A stretch of 64,000 nucleotides of DNA from Acidobacteriota bacterium (GTDB taxonomy: Bacteria > Acidobacteriota > Blastocatellia > Pyrinomonadales > Pyrinomonadaceae): contig JAHBSM010000012.1 in the NCBI GenBank assembly GCA_019639115.1, forward strand, positions 1-64,000. Reading direction: 5' to 3'. Position 1 is the first letter of the stretch; the number at the start of each line of letters is the position of its first letter. A program made the position numbers and the translations under genes. The notes beneath the pieces were generated by a model. It worked only from the letters and a program-made list of their open reading frames with translations, was not told where the DNA came from and did not search any database. Below, in pieces: positions 27,769-35,373 of the stretch.

Positions 27769-28170
27769 ATGAGTGAAAGAAAGATCCGAGTGCTTGTCGC
27801 AAAGCCCGGCCTTGACGGACATGATCGCGGTGCGAAGGTCATCGCTCGAGCTCTTCGTGATGCCGGGATGGAGGTCATCTATACTGGCCTTAGGCAAACG
27901 CCGGAGATGATTGCTTCAGCCGCTCTCCAGGAAGACGTAGATGCCGTCGGCATCTCGATCCTTAGCGGAGCTCATAACACTCTCTGTCCTCGGATCGTAG
28001 AATTGCTTCGGACAAACGGAATGGACGACACGCTTGTGCTCGTGGGAGGCATAGTCCCGCAGGAGGACATCCCGTCCCTGAAAGAATCCGGTATATCTGA
28101 GGTCTTTCTCCCCGGAACCTCTACAGAGGACATAGTCAATTTCATCAATTCTAACGTCCGCCTAAGCTGA
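27769..28170 (+). CDS. Cobalamin-binding mutase small subunit (methylmalonyl-CoA mutase type)
   Basis: A 133-aa B12-binding domain. The motif DxHxxG is present as DGHDRG (residues 18-23), with [10 protein letters not shown] and LVGGIVP in the expected places, so His binds the cobalt of base-off adenosylcobalamin. This is the C-terminal or small subunit of methylmalonyl-CoA mutase or a related acyl-CoA mutase; the large subunit is not in the window. The frame starts at GTG 27724, but ATG 27769 ([19 protein letters not shown]) is the family start; TATAAT at 27753-27758 is 10 bases upstream. Confidence 0.88.
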   Translation: MSERKIRVLVAKPGLDGHDRGAKVIARALRDAGMEVIYTGLRQTPEMIASAALQEDVDAVGISILSGAHNTLCPRIVELLRTNGMDDTLVLVGGIVPQEDIPSLKESGISEVFLPGTSTEDIVNFINSNVRLS

Positions 28171-28215
28171 CGGCGGAAAATAGGCATAAGGAACCAGATC
28201 AAGGAGAAACTCGAA

Positions 28216-28521
28216 ATGAAAAAATTTTTACTCTCAACCATCCTCACCGTGTTTGCGGCTACCGCTCTGATATTTACTGCTCCGGGTTCTGCCTCGGCAG
28301 CCGCACAACAGGACGTCGTCAGCGGAACCAAAATGGTCTATCGCAAGACCAAGGGCGGCACCAAGGTGGTCGTACGCAAAACCCGCAGAGGCGGCAAGGT
28401 CGTGTTTCACAAGGTAAAACGCGGCGGAAAGTGGACATATCACAAGGTCAAACGCGGCGGTAAATGGACGTATCATAAGACCAAGCGCGGGATAGTCGGT
28501 AAGCCGAAACGGCGACTCTAG
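28216..28521 (+). CDS. Secreted basic repeat protein
   Basis: A 101-aa protein with a signal peptide ([20 protein letters not shown] ... SASAAA, residues 1-30). The mature part is four and a half tandem 11-residue repeats of type K[TV][KR]RGGKWTYH at residues 44-54, 55-65, 66-76, 77-87 and 88-92, the last two full units nearly identical at the DNA level. It is strongly basic (Lys/Arg/His). No family recognised; a cell-surface or nucleic-acid/polyanion binding role is inference only. Confidence 0.7.
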   Translation: MKKFLLSTILTVFAATALIFTAPGSASAAAQQDVVSGTKMVYRKTKGGTKVVVRKTRRGGKVVFHKVKRGGKWTYHKVKRGGKWTYHKTKRGIVGKPKRRL

Positions 28522-28543
28522 AAACTGTTGGCGATCGAGGTAC

Positions 28544-28566
28544 GGAGCAGCCGATTCGGCTGCTCC
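28544..28566 (+). terminator. Hairpin between repeat protein and atuA
   Basis: Stem GGAGCAGCC (28544-28552) and GGCTGCTCC (28558-28566) with five-base loop. Only a weak T-run follows (ATCTATTTAT), so it may be a weak terminator or transcript-stabilising hairpin; atuA begins 15 bases later. Confidence 0.5.
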
Positions 28567-28580
28567 ATCTATTTATCGTT

Positions 28581-29948
28581 ATGAAAGACAAAGTTCGTGT
28601 TGCAGGTGGACAAGGGTTTTGGGGCGATCTATTGACGGCACCGGTCGATCAGGTTCGCAAAGGCCCGATCGATTATTTGATGCTCGATTACCTCGCCGAG
28701 GTGACGATGTCGATCCTGCAAAAGCAGCGCTCACGCAATCCTGAGGCTGGTTACGCACGTGATTTCGTCGAGCTAATGCGTGAGATCCTGCCCGATTGCG
28801 TTGAAAAGAATATCAAGGTCCTCTCAAACGCCGGCGGCGTCAACGTTGAAGGATGTGCAAACGCGATCAAAGAGGTCGCACGCGAGCTCGGCCTGCAAGG
28901 CAAAGTAAAGATCGGCGTCGTCACGGGCGATGACGTTCTCGACAAGCTCGACAGATGGCTCGCCGACGGCATCGAGATCAACAGCATGGACGACGGCACG
29001 CCTTTGGCCGCGATTCGCGACAAAGTCCAGTCCGCCAACGTTTACATCGGTGCCGAAGCGCTCGTCGAAGCCCTCGGCAAAGGTGCCAACGTCGTCGTCG
29101 GCGGTCGCTTGACCGACACGGGCCTGACTCTCGCTCCGTTGATGCACGAATTTGGCTGGAGCTTCGACGATTACGACAAGGTCTCGGCCGGGACGATCGC
29201 TGGCCACATCATCGAATGCGGTGCCCAATCGAGCGGCGGCAACTGCCAGTACGATTGGCAAAACATCCCCGACTTGGCGAACATCGGCTTCCCGATCATC
29301 GAAGCCTCGCCCAACGGCGAGTTCATCGTCACCAAACATGAAGGCACCGGCGGCCGCGTCAACATTCAATCCGTAAAAGAGCAGCTTCTCTACGAAATGG
29401 GCGACCCGCACGAATACATCACGCCCGACGTCGTCGCCGATTTCGCGTCGATCCAACTCGAACCCGCAGGCGAAAACCGCGTCCGAGTCCACGGCATTAC
29501 CGGCCACCCAAAGACCGATTTCTACAAAGTCTCAATCGCCTACACCGGCGGCTACAAAGCAGTCGGCACATTAGTCTACGCATGGCCAGACGCCCTCGAA
29601 AAAGCCCAAGCCGCCGACAAGATCTTGCGTGAGAGATTAGATAATCTTGGATTGAAGTTCGATGTAATCTTGACTGAGTATGTGGGCGTTAACGCTACTC
29701 ATGGAAGTTTGTCAGGTCAGCCTTCGTCCGACATTCCAGAAGTTCAGTTGCGTGTTGGTGTTAGAGGGCAGAACAAAGCCGAAGTCGAACGCTTTACCAA
29801 AGAGATCGCCCCACTTATCCTTACCGGTCCGCCCGCCGTCACAGGCTTCGCCGGCGGCCGCCCCAAAGTCGAAGAGATAATGTCTTACTTCCCCGCCCTG
29901 ATCCCAAAGTCGTTGATCGAAACGAGGGTTGACATTGTGAAAGCTTAA
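28581..29948 (+). CDS. AtuA-family large subunit (DUF1446)
   Basis: A 455-aa protein of the DUF1446/AtuA family, named after a protein of the acyclic terpene utilisation cluster of Pseudomonas. Family motifs: GGQGFWGD near the start, [16 protein letters not shown] and GRLTDTG (about residue 175). Full-length AtuA proteins are about 590 residues with a C-terminal domain. Here the domain is a separate gene (32541-32867) on the opposite strand. Enzymatic function is not established. The 3-prime third (from about base 29630) uses more AT-rich codons than the rest. Confidence 0.85.
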   Translation: MKDKVRVAGGQGFWGDLLTAPVDQVRKGPIDYLMLDYLAEVTMSILQKQRSRNPEAGYARDFVELMREILPDCVEKNIKVLSNAGGVNVEGCANAIKEVARELGLQGKVKIGVVTGDDVLDKLDRWLADGIEINSMDDGTPLAAIRDKVQSANVYIGAEALVEALGKGANVVVGGRLTDTGLTLAPLMHEFGWSFDDYDKVSAGTIAGHIIECGAQSSGGNCQYDWQNIPDLANIGFPIIEASPNGEFIVTKHEGTGGRVNIQSVKEQLLYEMGDPHEYITPDVVADFASIQLEPAGENRVRVHGITGHPKTDFYKVSIAYTGGYKAVGTLVYAWPDALEKAQAADKILRERLDNLGLKFDVILTEYVGVNATHGSLSGQPSSDIPEVQLRVGVRGQNKAEVERFTKEIAPLILTGPPAVTGFAGGRPKVEEIMSYFPALIPKSLIETRVDIVKA

Positions 29949-29986
29949 AAGGATTGCAATTCTGTAGCCACACGGATACACTTAAG

Positions 29987-30289
29987 ATGATCGAAGTTCG
30001 CCAAACTGAAACGTTTTCAAAATGGCTGATGAAGCTTCGTGACATTCGTGCTCGAGCAAGGATTCAGGCTCGCATCGATCGGCTTGAACTTGGAAACGTA
30101 GGCGATGTTAAGCCCGTCGGCCAAGGAGTTTCAGAAATGAGAATCGATTATGGGCCGGGTTACCGCGTTTATTTTATTCAGAAAGGGTCGGAGTTGATAA
30201 TCCTGCTCGCCGGTGGTGACAAACGCACTCAATCTCGCGATATTCAGAAGGCGATTGAGATCGCAAAAGAGCTTAGAATATATGACTAA
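29987..30289 (+). CDS. RelE/ParE-type toxin of a HigB-like system
   Basis: A 100-aa toxin. ATG 29987 (MIEVRQTETFSKWL) is the family start, and a longer frame from 29954 is not supported. The core RARIQARIDRLELGN ... MRIDYGPGYRVYFIQ is the Gp49/HigB-like ribonuclease fold, with the YRVYF and basic residues expected. The gene overlaps the antitoxin by eight bases, so the toxin is translated first, as in higBA-type modules. Confidence 0.88.
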   Translation: MIEVRQTETFSKWLMKLRDIRARARIQARIDRLELGNVGDVKPVGQGVSEMRIDYGPGYRVYFIQKGSELIILLAGGDKRTQSRDIQKAIEIAKELRIYD

Positions 30290-30575
30290 GATAAAAACAA
30301 CAAAATACGATGTCGCGGAATATCTAAACACGCCCGAAGAAATGGCCGCATATCTTGAGGCGTGCCTAGAAGAAGCGAATGGCGATGCGGCATTCGTCGC
30401 AAAAGCCCTCGGCAACATCGCCCGTGCCAAAGGCATGTCCGAGATCGCCCGCGAAACAGGCCTGTCTCGTGAGAGTCTCTACAAATCGTTGTCAGGTGAA
30501 CGAAGTCCAAGTTTTGAAACAGTCTTGAAAGTAATAGGTGCACTTGGCCTTAAGATCCACGCAGAACCAGCGTAA
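30282..30575 (+). CDS. HTH antitoxin partner of the RelE/HigB-like toxin
   Basis: A 97-aa protein (MTKIKTTKYDVAEYL) of the addiction-module antidote family. Helix-turn-helix in the C-terminal half (GMSEIARETGLSRESLYKSLS), expected to bind its own promoter. The ATG lies inside the toxin 3-prime end (30282-30289). The upstream in-frame extension into the toxin is not credible. Confidence 0.88.
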   Translation: MTKIKTTKYDVAEYLNTPEEMAAYLEACLEEANGDAAFVAKALGNIARAKGMSEIARETGLSRESLYKSLSGERSPSFETVLKVIGALGLKIHAEPA

Positions 30576-30682
30576 CCCAGGTCAAAGCCCAGTTCGGCGA
30601 CAGCTCAAACGAGATCCAAGCCCACGGCCTCAAGAAAAAGAGCGAATACAAGTCCCCGTCGAAGAAGAAACCTACACCATAG
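30572..30682 (+). pseudogene. Possible C-terminal fragment of a lost gene
   Basis: A 36-codon open stretch in a frame different from the antitoxin, ending with TAG at 30680-30682. It reads SVTQVKAQFGDSS ... then GLKKKSEYKSPSKKKPTP; the lysine/proline tail looks like a real protein C-terminus, but no start or upstream part is in frame. This suggests a fusion point where the toxin-antitoxin pair replaced or inserted into a gene. Origin not identified. Confidence 0.35.
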
Positions 30683-30750
30683 TTTACGCTAAAATAGGCC
30701 GCGAAAGCGGCCTTTCAACTCGTCGTGTAACTTTTGAACGAGTTGCTCGT

Positions 30751-31266
30751 CTATTTCGGGGTTCCTTCGATGCTTACTTTGAAGGAATCTACCGTTTTGA
30801 TTACGTCAGCGTCGTTTCGACCCGCATTCCATAGTGCCATTACACAATAAAGACGCGTCTCGACCATGTAGTAGCGGGTCAACACCGTATAGCCATCAGG
30901 TTCGCGAACTTTGACCTCGATACCGGGGTAGCCATCTATTAATATCTTCTTTCGTGAGACAAGTTCAGCCGACTTCGGAATCGCGCCTAAAAAGGCGTCG
31001 GCTGATGCATTAACCGCTCCTTCGGCCAATTCCTTTTTCGCGTTCGGATTGTCTGCATAACTGATAGAAAACGATGCGTTTCCAGTCTTCCACCATAGCT
31101 TCTTGCCGCCAACACTCGCTTCGGGACTGTTACGTTACTCAATTGGAGTAGAACTTAGATCAATTGAGAATCTACCTTCGGTAGAAACGAATGTTTGGTT
31201 CTGCGCACATGCCTGACATGCTAAGAGCAGCACTGTGAGCGAAAGTAAAGAAATCTTTTGCAACAT
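30751..31266 (-). pseudogene. Secreted-protein pseudogene with in-frame TAA
   Basis: On the minus strand ATG 31266 opens MLQKISLLSLTVLLLACQAC, a signal peptide (possibly a lipobox, LLLAC or CQAC), then QNQTFVSTEGRFSIDL. An in-frame TAA lies at 31137-31135 (codon 44) and the same frame resumes without frameshift to 30751 (KLWWKTGNASFSISYADN, then AEGAVNASADAF and KKILIDGYPGIEVKV). With the stop read through it would be a 171-aa exported protein of the PsbP/DUF1795-like style. A single base change would restore it. The downstream half alone (ATG 31029) has no ribosome site. Confidence 0.75.
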
Positions 31267-31319
31267 AATTTTAACCTCGTCCTTGGCGGCACAGCTGCCG
31301 AAATTCCATTCATACTCAA

Positions 31320-31340
31320 CGGCGAAGCATAGCTTCGCCG
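31320..31340 (-). terminator. Hairpin after the enoyl-CoA hydratase gene
   Basis: Stem CGGCGAAGC (31320-31328) and GCTTCGCCG (31332-31340) around loop ATA; no T-run, so termination is uncertain. Confidence 0.35.
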
Positions 31341-31350
31341 CTCGGCGAGT

Positions 31351-32106
31351 TTACTTCTCCAAAAACTTAGCAATTCCCTTCTGGCAGTCGTCGGTCATGC
31401 GGGCGGTGGCGTTTACTTTGGCGCCTTGTTCGATGGCCGAAGCGAAATCTAGTCCGTCGATGTCGTAGAGCAGGCGTTTGGTCATTTGGACGGCGGAGGC
31501 ACTGAGTTTTTCGTACTGTTTTGCGATCGCGATGACGTCGGAGTCGAAATCTTCGCCTTGAATGATGGCTTCGACGATGCCGCGATGCCGAAGTTCGGCG
31601 GCGGTGATCTCGTTTCCTAACGTGAGAGTCGCAAATGCGTCTTTCTCCGTCATGTTCCTACGCAAAATGGCCGCGACCATCGCCGGCACAAATCCGATCT
31701 TGACCTCGGGAAATCCAAACCGAGCTTCGTCGTGCGCAAAGATCACGTCACACGCCAGCGCCAGCCCAAAACCGCCCGCCAAAGCCCTACCCTTTACCGC
31801 AGCAATAACAGGCTGACGTACCTTGCGGATCAGTTTGTACGATTCCCCAAGCGACCGCGCGTCCTCAAGATTCTCTTCGTGCGACGCACTAGCGATCTTC
31901 TGCAACGCCGAAAGATCCGCCCCGGAACAAAAATCCTTTCCCGCCCCGCGAATAACGATCGCGCGGACATTGTCGTCAGCATCAGCCTCATTTAACGCAA
32001 CTTTGAGATCAGCGATCAGCTCATCATTCAACGCATTCCGCTTTTCAGGACGATTGAGCGTGATGATTCGGACCGATCCAATTGTCTCGACGAGTAATGT
32101 ATTCAT
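31351..32106 (-). CDS. Enoyl-CoA hydratase/isomerase family protein
   Basis: A 251-aa crotonase-fold protein. The oxyanion-hole segments GAGKDFCSGADLSAL (about 51-65) and KGRALAGGFGLALACD (about 105-120) are intact, with the family FGFPEVKIGFVP. Catalytic residues vary in this superfamily, so the substrate is not fixed; a methylglutaconyl-CoA hydratase (LiuC-like) role is possible given the neighbouring carboxyltransferase and AtuA genes. Length is normal. Confidence 0.88.
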   Translation of the reverse strand: MNTLLVETIGSVRIITLNRPEKRNALNDELIADLKVALNEADADDNVRAIVIRGAGKDFCSGADLSALQKIASASHEENLEDARSLGESYKLIRKVRQPVIAAVKGRALAGGFGLALACDVIFAHDEARFGFPEVKIGFVPAMVAAILRRNMTEKDAFATLTLGNEITAAELRHRGIVEAIIQGEDFDSDVIAIAKQYEKLSASAVQMTKRLLYDIDGLDFASAIEQGAKVNATARMTDDCQKGIAKFLEK

Positions 32107-32127
32107 TTGGACAAATCTGATTCCAAC

Positions 32128-32150
32128 CTAATTATTAATTAGTAATTAGA
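32128..32150. repeat. Flanking AT-rich repeat, downstream copy
   Basis: 23-base sequence, 19 of 23 positions identical to 32523-32545, same orientation. Confidence 0.55.
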
Positions 32151-32160
32151 CAATTTGTAA

Positions 32161-32508
32161 TTATTTCTTTGAGGTCGAGATTATGGACGAGATGATCTTT
32201 ACGAGCTGCAGGCGGTCGCTTTCGATCGAATTGTATTCAAGTTCGGTCAGGATCTCGCCGTGAAATAATACTAGCAGCCAATACTCCGTCTCTAATGCTC
32301 GGCGGCGTGCTATGCCGAACTCGGAAATGAACACATCTCGATTCTCAGCCCCGACCGCAGCCTTTACGTGTCTGCCAATATTCGTTCCCGAGATAAGTAA
32401 TTCTTTTGACAGGACAAACTCGCGCTTTGTTTCATTTAGGTAATGACACAACTTTACGATCCGCAATGCAAAATCGAGTGACTTTTGAAGGACTATGTTG
32501 TCATCCAT
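32161..32508 (-). CDS. Four-helix-bundle protein (S23/TIGR02436 type)
   Basis: A 115-aa helical protein of the small four-helix-bundle family first seen in 23S rRNA intervening sequences and related to the Avd protein of diversity-generating retroelements. The pattern includes LSKELLISGTNIGRHVKAAVGAE and RRRALETEYWLLVL. ATG 32508 is chosen; a GTG at 32523 lies inside the flanking hairpin. Role unknown, possibly nucleic-acid binding. Confidence 0.85.
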   Translation of the reverse strand: MDDNIVLQKSLDFALRIVKLCHYLNETKREFVLSKELLISGTNIGRHVKAAVGAENRDVFISEFGIARRRALETEYWLLVLFHGEILTELEYNSIESDRLQLVKIISSIISTSKK

Positions 32509-32517
32509 ACTATTATC

Positions 32518-32542
32518 AATCACTAATTTATAGTTAGTGATT
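32518..32542. repeat. Perfect 9-base inverted repeat at the cassette edge
   Basis: AATCACTAA (32518-32526) and TTAGTGATT (32534-32542) with a seven-base loop. The stop codon of the AtuA-small gene (32541-32543) lies in its right arm. Confidence 0.7.
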
Positions 32543-32545
32543 AGA
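32523..32545. repeat. Flanking AT-rich repeat, upstream copy
   Basis: 23-base partner of 32128-32150; contains the stop codon of the AtuA-small gene. Confidence 0.55.
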
Positions 32546-32867
32546 TTGAGCCTTCTTCAACCTCGATATACATCCGCAGCAACGCCGTCGAGAACGTCTT
32601 GCCTTGAGCATCTGTCATCAAACTGAGCGTGCCGCCGCCGCCGAGAGCTCCGTGCAGCAGGAAATTCAAAGCGCCGAGATTTGGCAGCTCAAATCGCTCA
32701 ACGTCGCCTTTGACCATAGGGCCAAAATGTTCCTTTACTCGCTCCGCTGTGACCTCGCGAACCAGAACGTCGTAGAACTCGGGTTTTAGGGCGATCAGCC
32801 CGACGTTCGCCGTGTCGCCTTTATCGCCGCTTCGTGCATGTGCAATGTCAACCAGTTGAACTCTCAT
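32541..32867 (-). CDS. AtuA-family small subunit (C-terminal domain)
   Basis: A 108-aa protein matching the C-terminal ferredoxin-like domain of AtuA (IAHARSGDKGDTANVGLIAL; FLLHGALGGGGTLSLMTDAQGKT). It should pair with the large subunit at 28581-29948. The stop codon falls inside the flanking repeat of the four-helix cassette, so the last residues may have been rewritten by an insertion. Confidence 0.9.
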   Translation of the reverse strand: MRVQLVDIAHARSGDKGDTANVGLIALKPEFYDVLVREVTAERVKEHFGPMVKGDVERFELPNLGALNFLLHGALGGGGTLSLMTDAQGKTFSTALLRMYIEVEEGSI

Positions 32868-32912
32868 CGTTTTATCTTATTCCACCCCTGTCGCGATCAG
32901 CAAAGTCCGGTT

Positions 32913-34766
32913 TTACCGCACCGTCGCCATCCTCCGAGCCAACGCTATCTCGTCCGCGGTGGCGCTGCCGTTCGCTGTATCAGCTCGCCGGAGAAACTCC
33001 TCAGCAGCTGCATTTGCATCCCCGTATCGGCCCATTTCGGAGTAGAGCATTGCGAGCCTCAGAAACACCCTCGCCGATTCGGCAAGCATCTGTGTCCGGG
33101 CGGCCTCGCGCTGAGATTCGAGTGACCGGAGCGCCTCATCCTTGCGTCCCTGCACGTATAGGATTATCGCGAGTTTCTCGGTCAAGGCAGCCGAGTATAT
33201 CGGCAGCCGGCGTAGAGATTCGGCAAGCACGGTCTCGGCCTTGGCCAATTCGCCCGTAGCTTGGAACGCCAACGCGAGCGATTCGTAGGCCTGATAAAGC
33301 GTGTACACGTTGATCTCGGCATTAGGCGTATCTACGACCGATCGCAGAGCACTGATCGCGTCAGCCGGCCGGCCGAGCCGTATAAGAACGCGAGCACGGC
33401 CCAGCCTATGCACCGGCACGTCGCTGATCGCAGAAGCACGCTCAAAGGCCTCCAACGCCTGCGGCAACCGCTCCGCCGCGGTCAGTTCGGCGCCGTAATT
33501 TCCCCAAGCCGTCGCCGAATTTGGCGCCACCCCGACCGTGTGCTCCCACAATGCGAGGTCAGTTCGCCATACTTTCGAGTAGCCGAATGACCATGCTGTC
33601 ATCACCAGTATGATCCCCGCTCCGGCACTAACCGTCGAAAGCCTCGCAATTCTCGGGACGTATAGAACATATGCCCGATACACCAGCAGCACAGCTCCAA
33701 ATACCGACAGATACAGATATCGGTCGTGGACGATCTGGTCGGTGTTAAAATTCGCGACCCAGAGAGCCGGTACTAGCGGCAGAACGAGCAGCAACGCTCC
33801 GATCGCCGCCAGCCGGTCGCGTCGAGCCACCGAGACGATCCCGGCCGCAACTGCGACACATATCGCCAGCGGCAGCGCGACACCAACGACGATCTCCGCT
33901 CCGGACGCAGACGTAGATATAGCCCGAAGCGGATGATCGACCGCTAGAGTGTAGGGGAAAATAAGCTGCCGTATGTAAAACACGGCCGCCGACGGTATCG
34001 ACAGCGCGGCGGAGGCGGCTCCTACGGGTTCCTCTACCGGCAGCAGCCAGGCTCCGATCACGACTCTCCGAAGCAGAACATAGGCTGCCGCGGCTGCTCC
34101 GAACACTAATGCATACATCGATCGCCGCCATTGCCAGAACGCGTTGCCGTCTGGGCGTGCGATCTGGACCGCAAAGATCGGAAAGCACAGAACGGCGGCT
34201 TCCTTTGCTCCAAGCGCCAGACAATATGCCACGACTGCTGCCGCCAGCCATTTCGTTCCGTTCGTCCTGTATCGCTCGACCGCAAGGATCGCGATCACAA
34301 TAAACAGGCTGAACAACAGGTCGGGCGAGCCTGATATCCACGCCACAGATTCGACGTGAACCGGATGGACCGCGAAAGCCGCCGCCACCATCCAAGCCGC
34401 GATCCGGCCTACGCCCCAGGTCAGCAGAAGCAGCAGTACGGCGGCCGCTACCAGCCAGTGAAGCATGAGATTGGCCCAATGCCAGCCCGCGGGATCGAGA
34501 CCGAACAACCGATAGTTGATAATGCTCAGCCCGGTGAAGGACGGCCGCCAATAGTTGCTTGCCGCGATCGTCCCGTCGGCCTTGAATGCCCACACGTCTG
34601 ATGTTAGAGCCTTGGAATAAAGAGTCGGATCCTGGATCAGCCGATTGCGTACGATCTGTCGATTGTCGTCGTAAACGAAACGCCCGCCAAGCGCGGGGCC
34701 GAATGCGGCCAAACACGCGACAAGCAGTATCACGATCCCGATAATGAATTCGCGGCTACGCGACAT
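32913..34766 (-). CDS. TMTC/PMT-like multispanning membrane protein with TPR tail
   Basis: A 617-aa protein. Residues 1-400 hold about ten hydrophobic segments and an early periplasmic DDN motif (FVYDDNRQIV, residues 31-40), the arrangement of dolichyl- or polyprenyl-phosphate-sugar GT-C glycosyltransferases such as TMTC and O-mannosyltransferases. From about 420 onward there are four to five TPRs (NSATAWGNYGAELTAAERLPQALEAFERA and on). Function is inferred as protein glycosylation. The start ATG lies inside the end of the upstream hydratase gene (11-base overlap). Confidence 0.75.
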   Translation of the reverse strand: MSRSREFIIGIVILLVACLAAFGPALGGRFVYDDNRQIVRNRLIQDPTLYSKALTSDVWAFKADGTIAASNYWRPSFTGLSIINYRLFGLDPAGWHWANLMLHWLVAAAVLLLLLTWGVGRIAAWMVAAAFAVHPVHVESVAWISGSPDLLFSLFIVIAILAVERYRTNGTKWLAAAVVAYCLALGAKEAAVLCFPIFAVQIARPDGNAFWQWRRSMYALVFGAAAAAYVLLRRVVIGAWLLPVEEPVGAASAALSIPSAAVFYIRQLIFPYTLAVDHPLRAISTSASGAEIVVGVALPLAICVAVAAGIVSVARRDRLAAIGALLLVLPLVPALWVANFNTDQIVHDRYLYLSVFGAVLLVYRAYVLYVPRIARLSTVSAGAGIILVMTAWSFGYSKVWRTDLALWEHTVGVAPNSATAWGNYGAELTAAERLPQALEAFERASAISDVPVHRLGRARVLIRLGRPADAISALRSVVDTPNAEINVYTLYQAYESLALAFQATGELAKAETVLAESLRRLPIYSAALTEKLAIILYVQGRKDEALRSLESQREAARTQMLAESARVFLRLAMLYSEMGRYGDANAAAEEFLRRADTANGSATADEIALARRMATVR

Positions 34767-35355
34767 CGCCGACCTCCAACGCCGCCGCGACCGGATCGTC
34801 CGCGATCTGATCGATCAGCCCGATCGCGAAAGCCCTCGATGAAGTGATAGGTGACGCGGTAAAGAACATCTCGAGGGCGTTCGGCGTGCCGACGAGGCGA
34901 GGCAGCCGCTGTGTGCCGCCCCAACCGGTGATGATGCCAAGCGACGCTCCCGGATGAGCGAATGACGAACGTATGGCCGCCACTCGTCGATCGCATGATA
35001 GAGCCAGATCCAGAGCGCCTCCGTAGCACGGTCCGTCAATGGCAGCAACCGTCACGGCCCGTGCATCTGCGATCGCGTTCATAAGCCGCTGGCCCCGCTC
35101 CGCAAACTCACGCGCGCCCTTGTCGTCGATCTCTGCGATCTCACGGAGGTCGGCTCCTGACGCGAAAACACCCTCGCTTCCCGCGAAGACGATACGCGCG
35201 ACAGTGCGGTCCGCCGCGGCCTCATCCATCAGCAAACGTAGGCCTTCGACCACGGCGACCGATAGTGGGTTGCGGATCTCGGGACGGCAGAATGTCACAA
35301 GCAGAGATGTGCCCACTCGCTCGGCCAGGAAGTAATTGGACTTATCAATATTCAC
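34756..35355 (-). CDS. Short enoyl-CoA hydratase-like protein
   Basis: A crotonase-fold protein of about 199 aa (GTG 35355, VNIDKSNYFLAERVG). Oxyanion elements GSEGVFASGADLREIAEI and DGPCYGGALDLALSCD are intact, and WGGTQRLPRLVG follows. The chain ends about 50-60 residues early, without the C-terminal helices that complete trimer packing, and its end overlaps the TMTC-like gene. An open frame continues upstream antisense to ppa, but this is not credible coding. It may be a degenerate or divergent paralogue of the hydratase at 31351-32106. Confidence 0.7.
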   Translation of the reverse strand: MNIDKSNYFLAERVGTSLLVTFCRPEIRNPLSVAVVEGLRLLMDEAAADRTVARIVFAGSEGVFASGADLREIAEIDDKGAREFAERGQRLMNAIADARAVTVAAIDGPCYGGALDLALSCDRRVAAIRSSFAHPGASLGIITGWGGTQRLPRLVGTPNALEMFFTASPITSSRAFAIGLIDQIADDPVAAALEVGDVA

Positions 35356-35373
35356 GGCTGATAATCCAATTGT

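Larger units (their letters stand above)
32128..32545 (-). mobile_element. Candidate four-helix-bundle cassette between imperfect repeats
   Basis: The four-helix-bundle gene is bounded by two 23-base AT-rich repeats in the same orientation (32128-32150 and 32523-32545), matching at 19 of 23 positions. The upstream copy forms part of a hairpin (32518-32542). The unit sits in an AT-rich island inside otherwise GC-richer DNA. Small four-helix-bundle genes of this type are known as mobile-looking inserts (for example in 23S rRNA intervening sequences). A cassette insertion is inferred. Confidence 0.45.

Noticed and set aside
28381..28500. Tandem repeats as a possible CRISPR-like array
   Set aside because: The repeats are in-frame codons of a secreted repeat protein, with no unique spacers.
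33745..34716. A 323-codon minus-strand frame rich in Arg/Ser
   Set aside because: Overlaps the TMTC-like gene in another frame; composition is typical of frameshifted GC-rich DNA.
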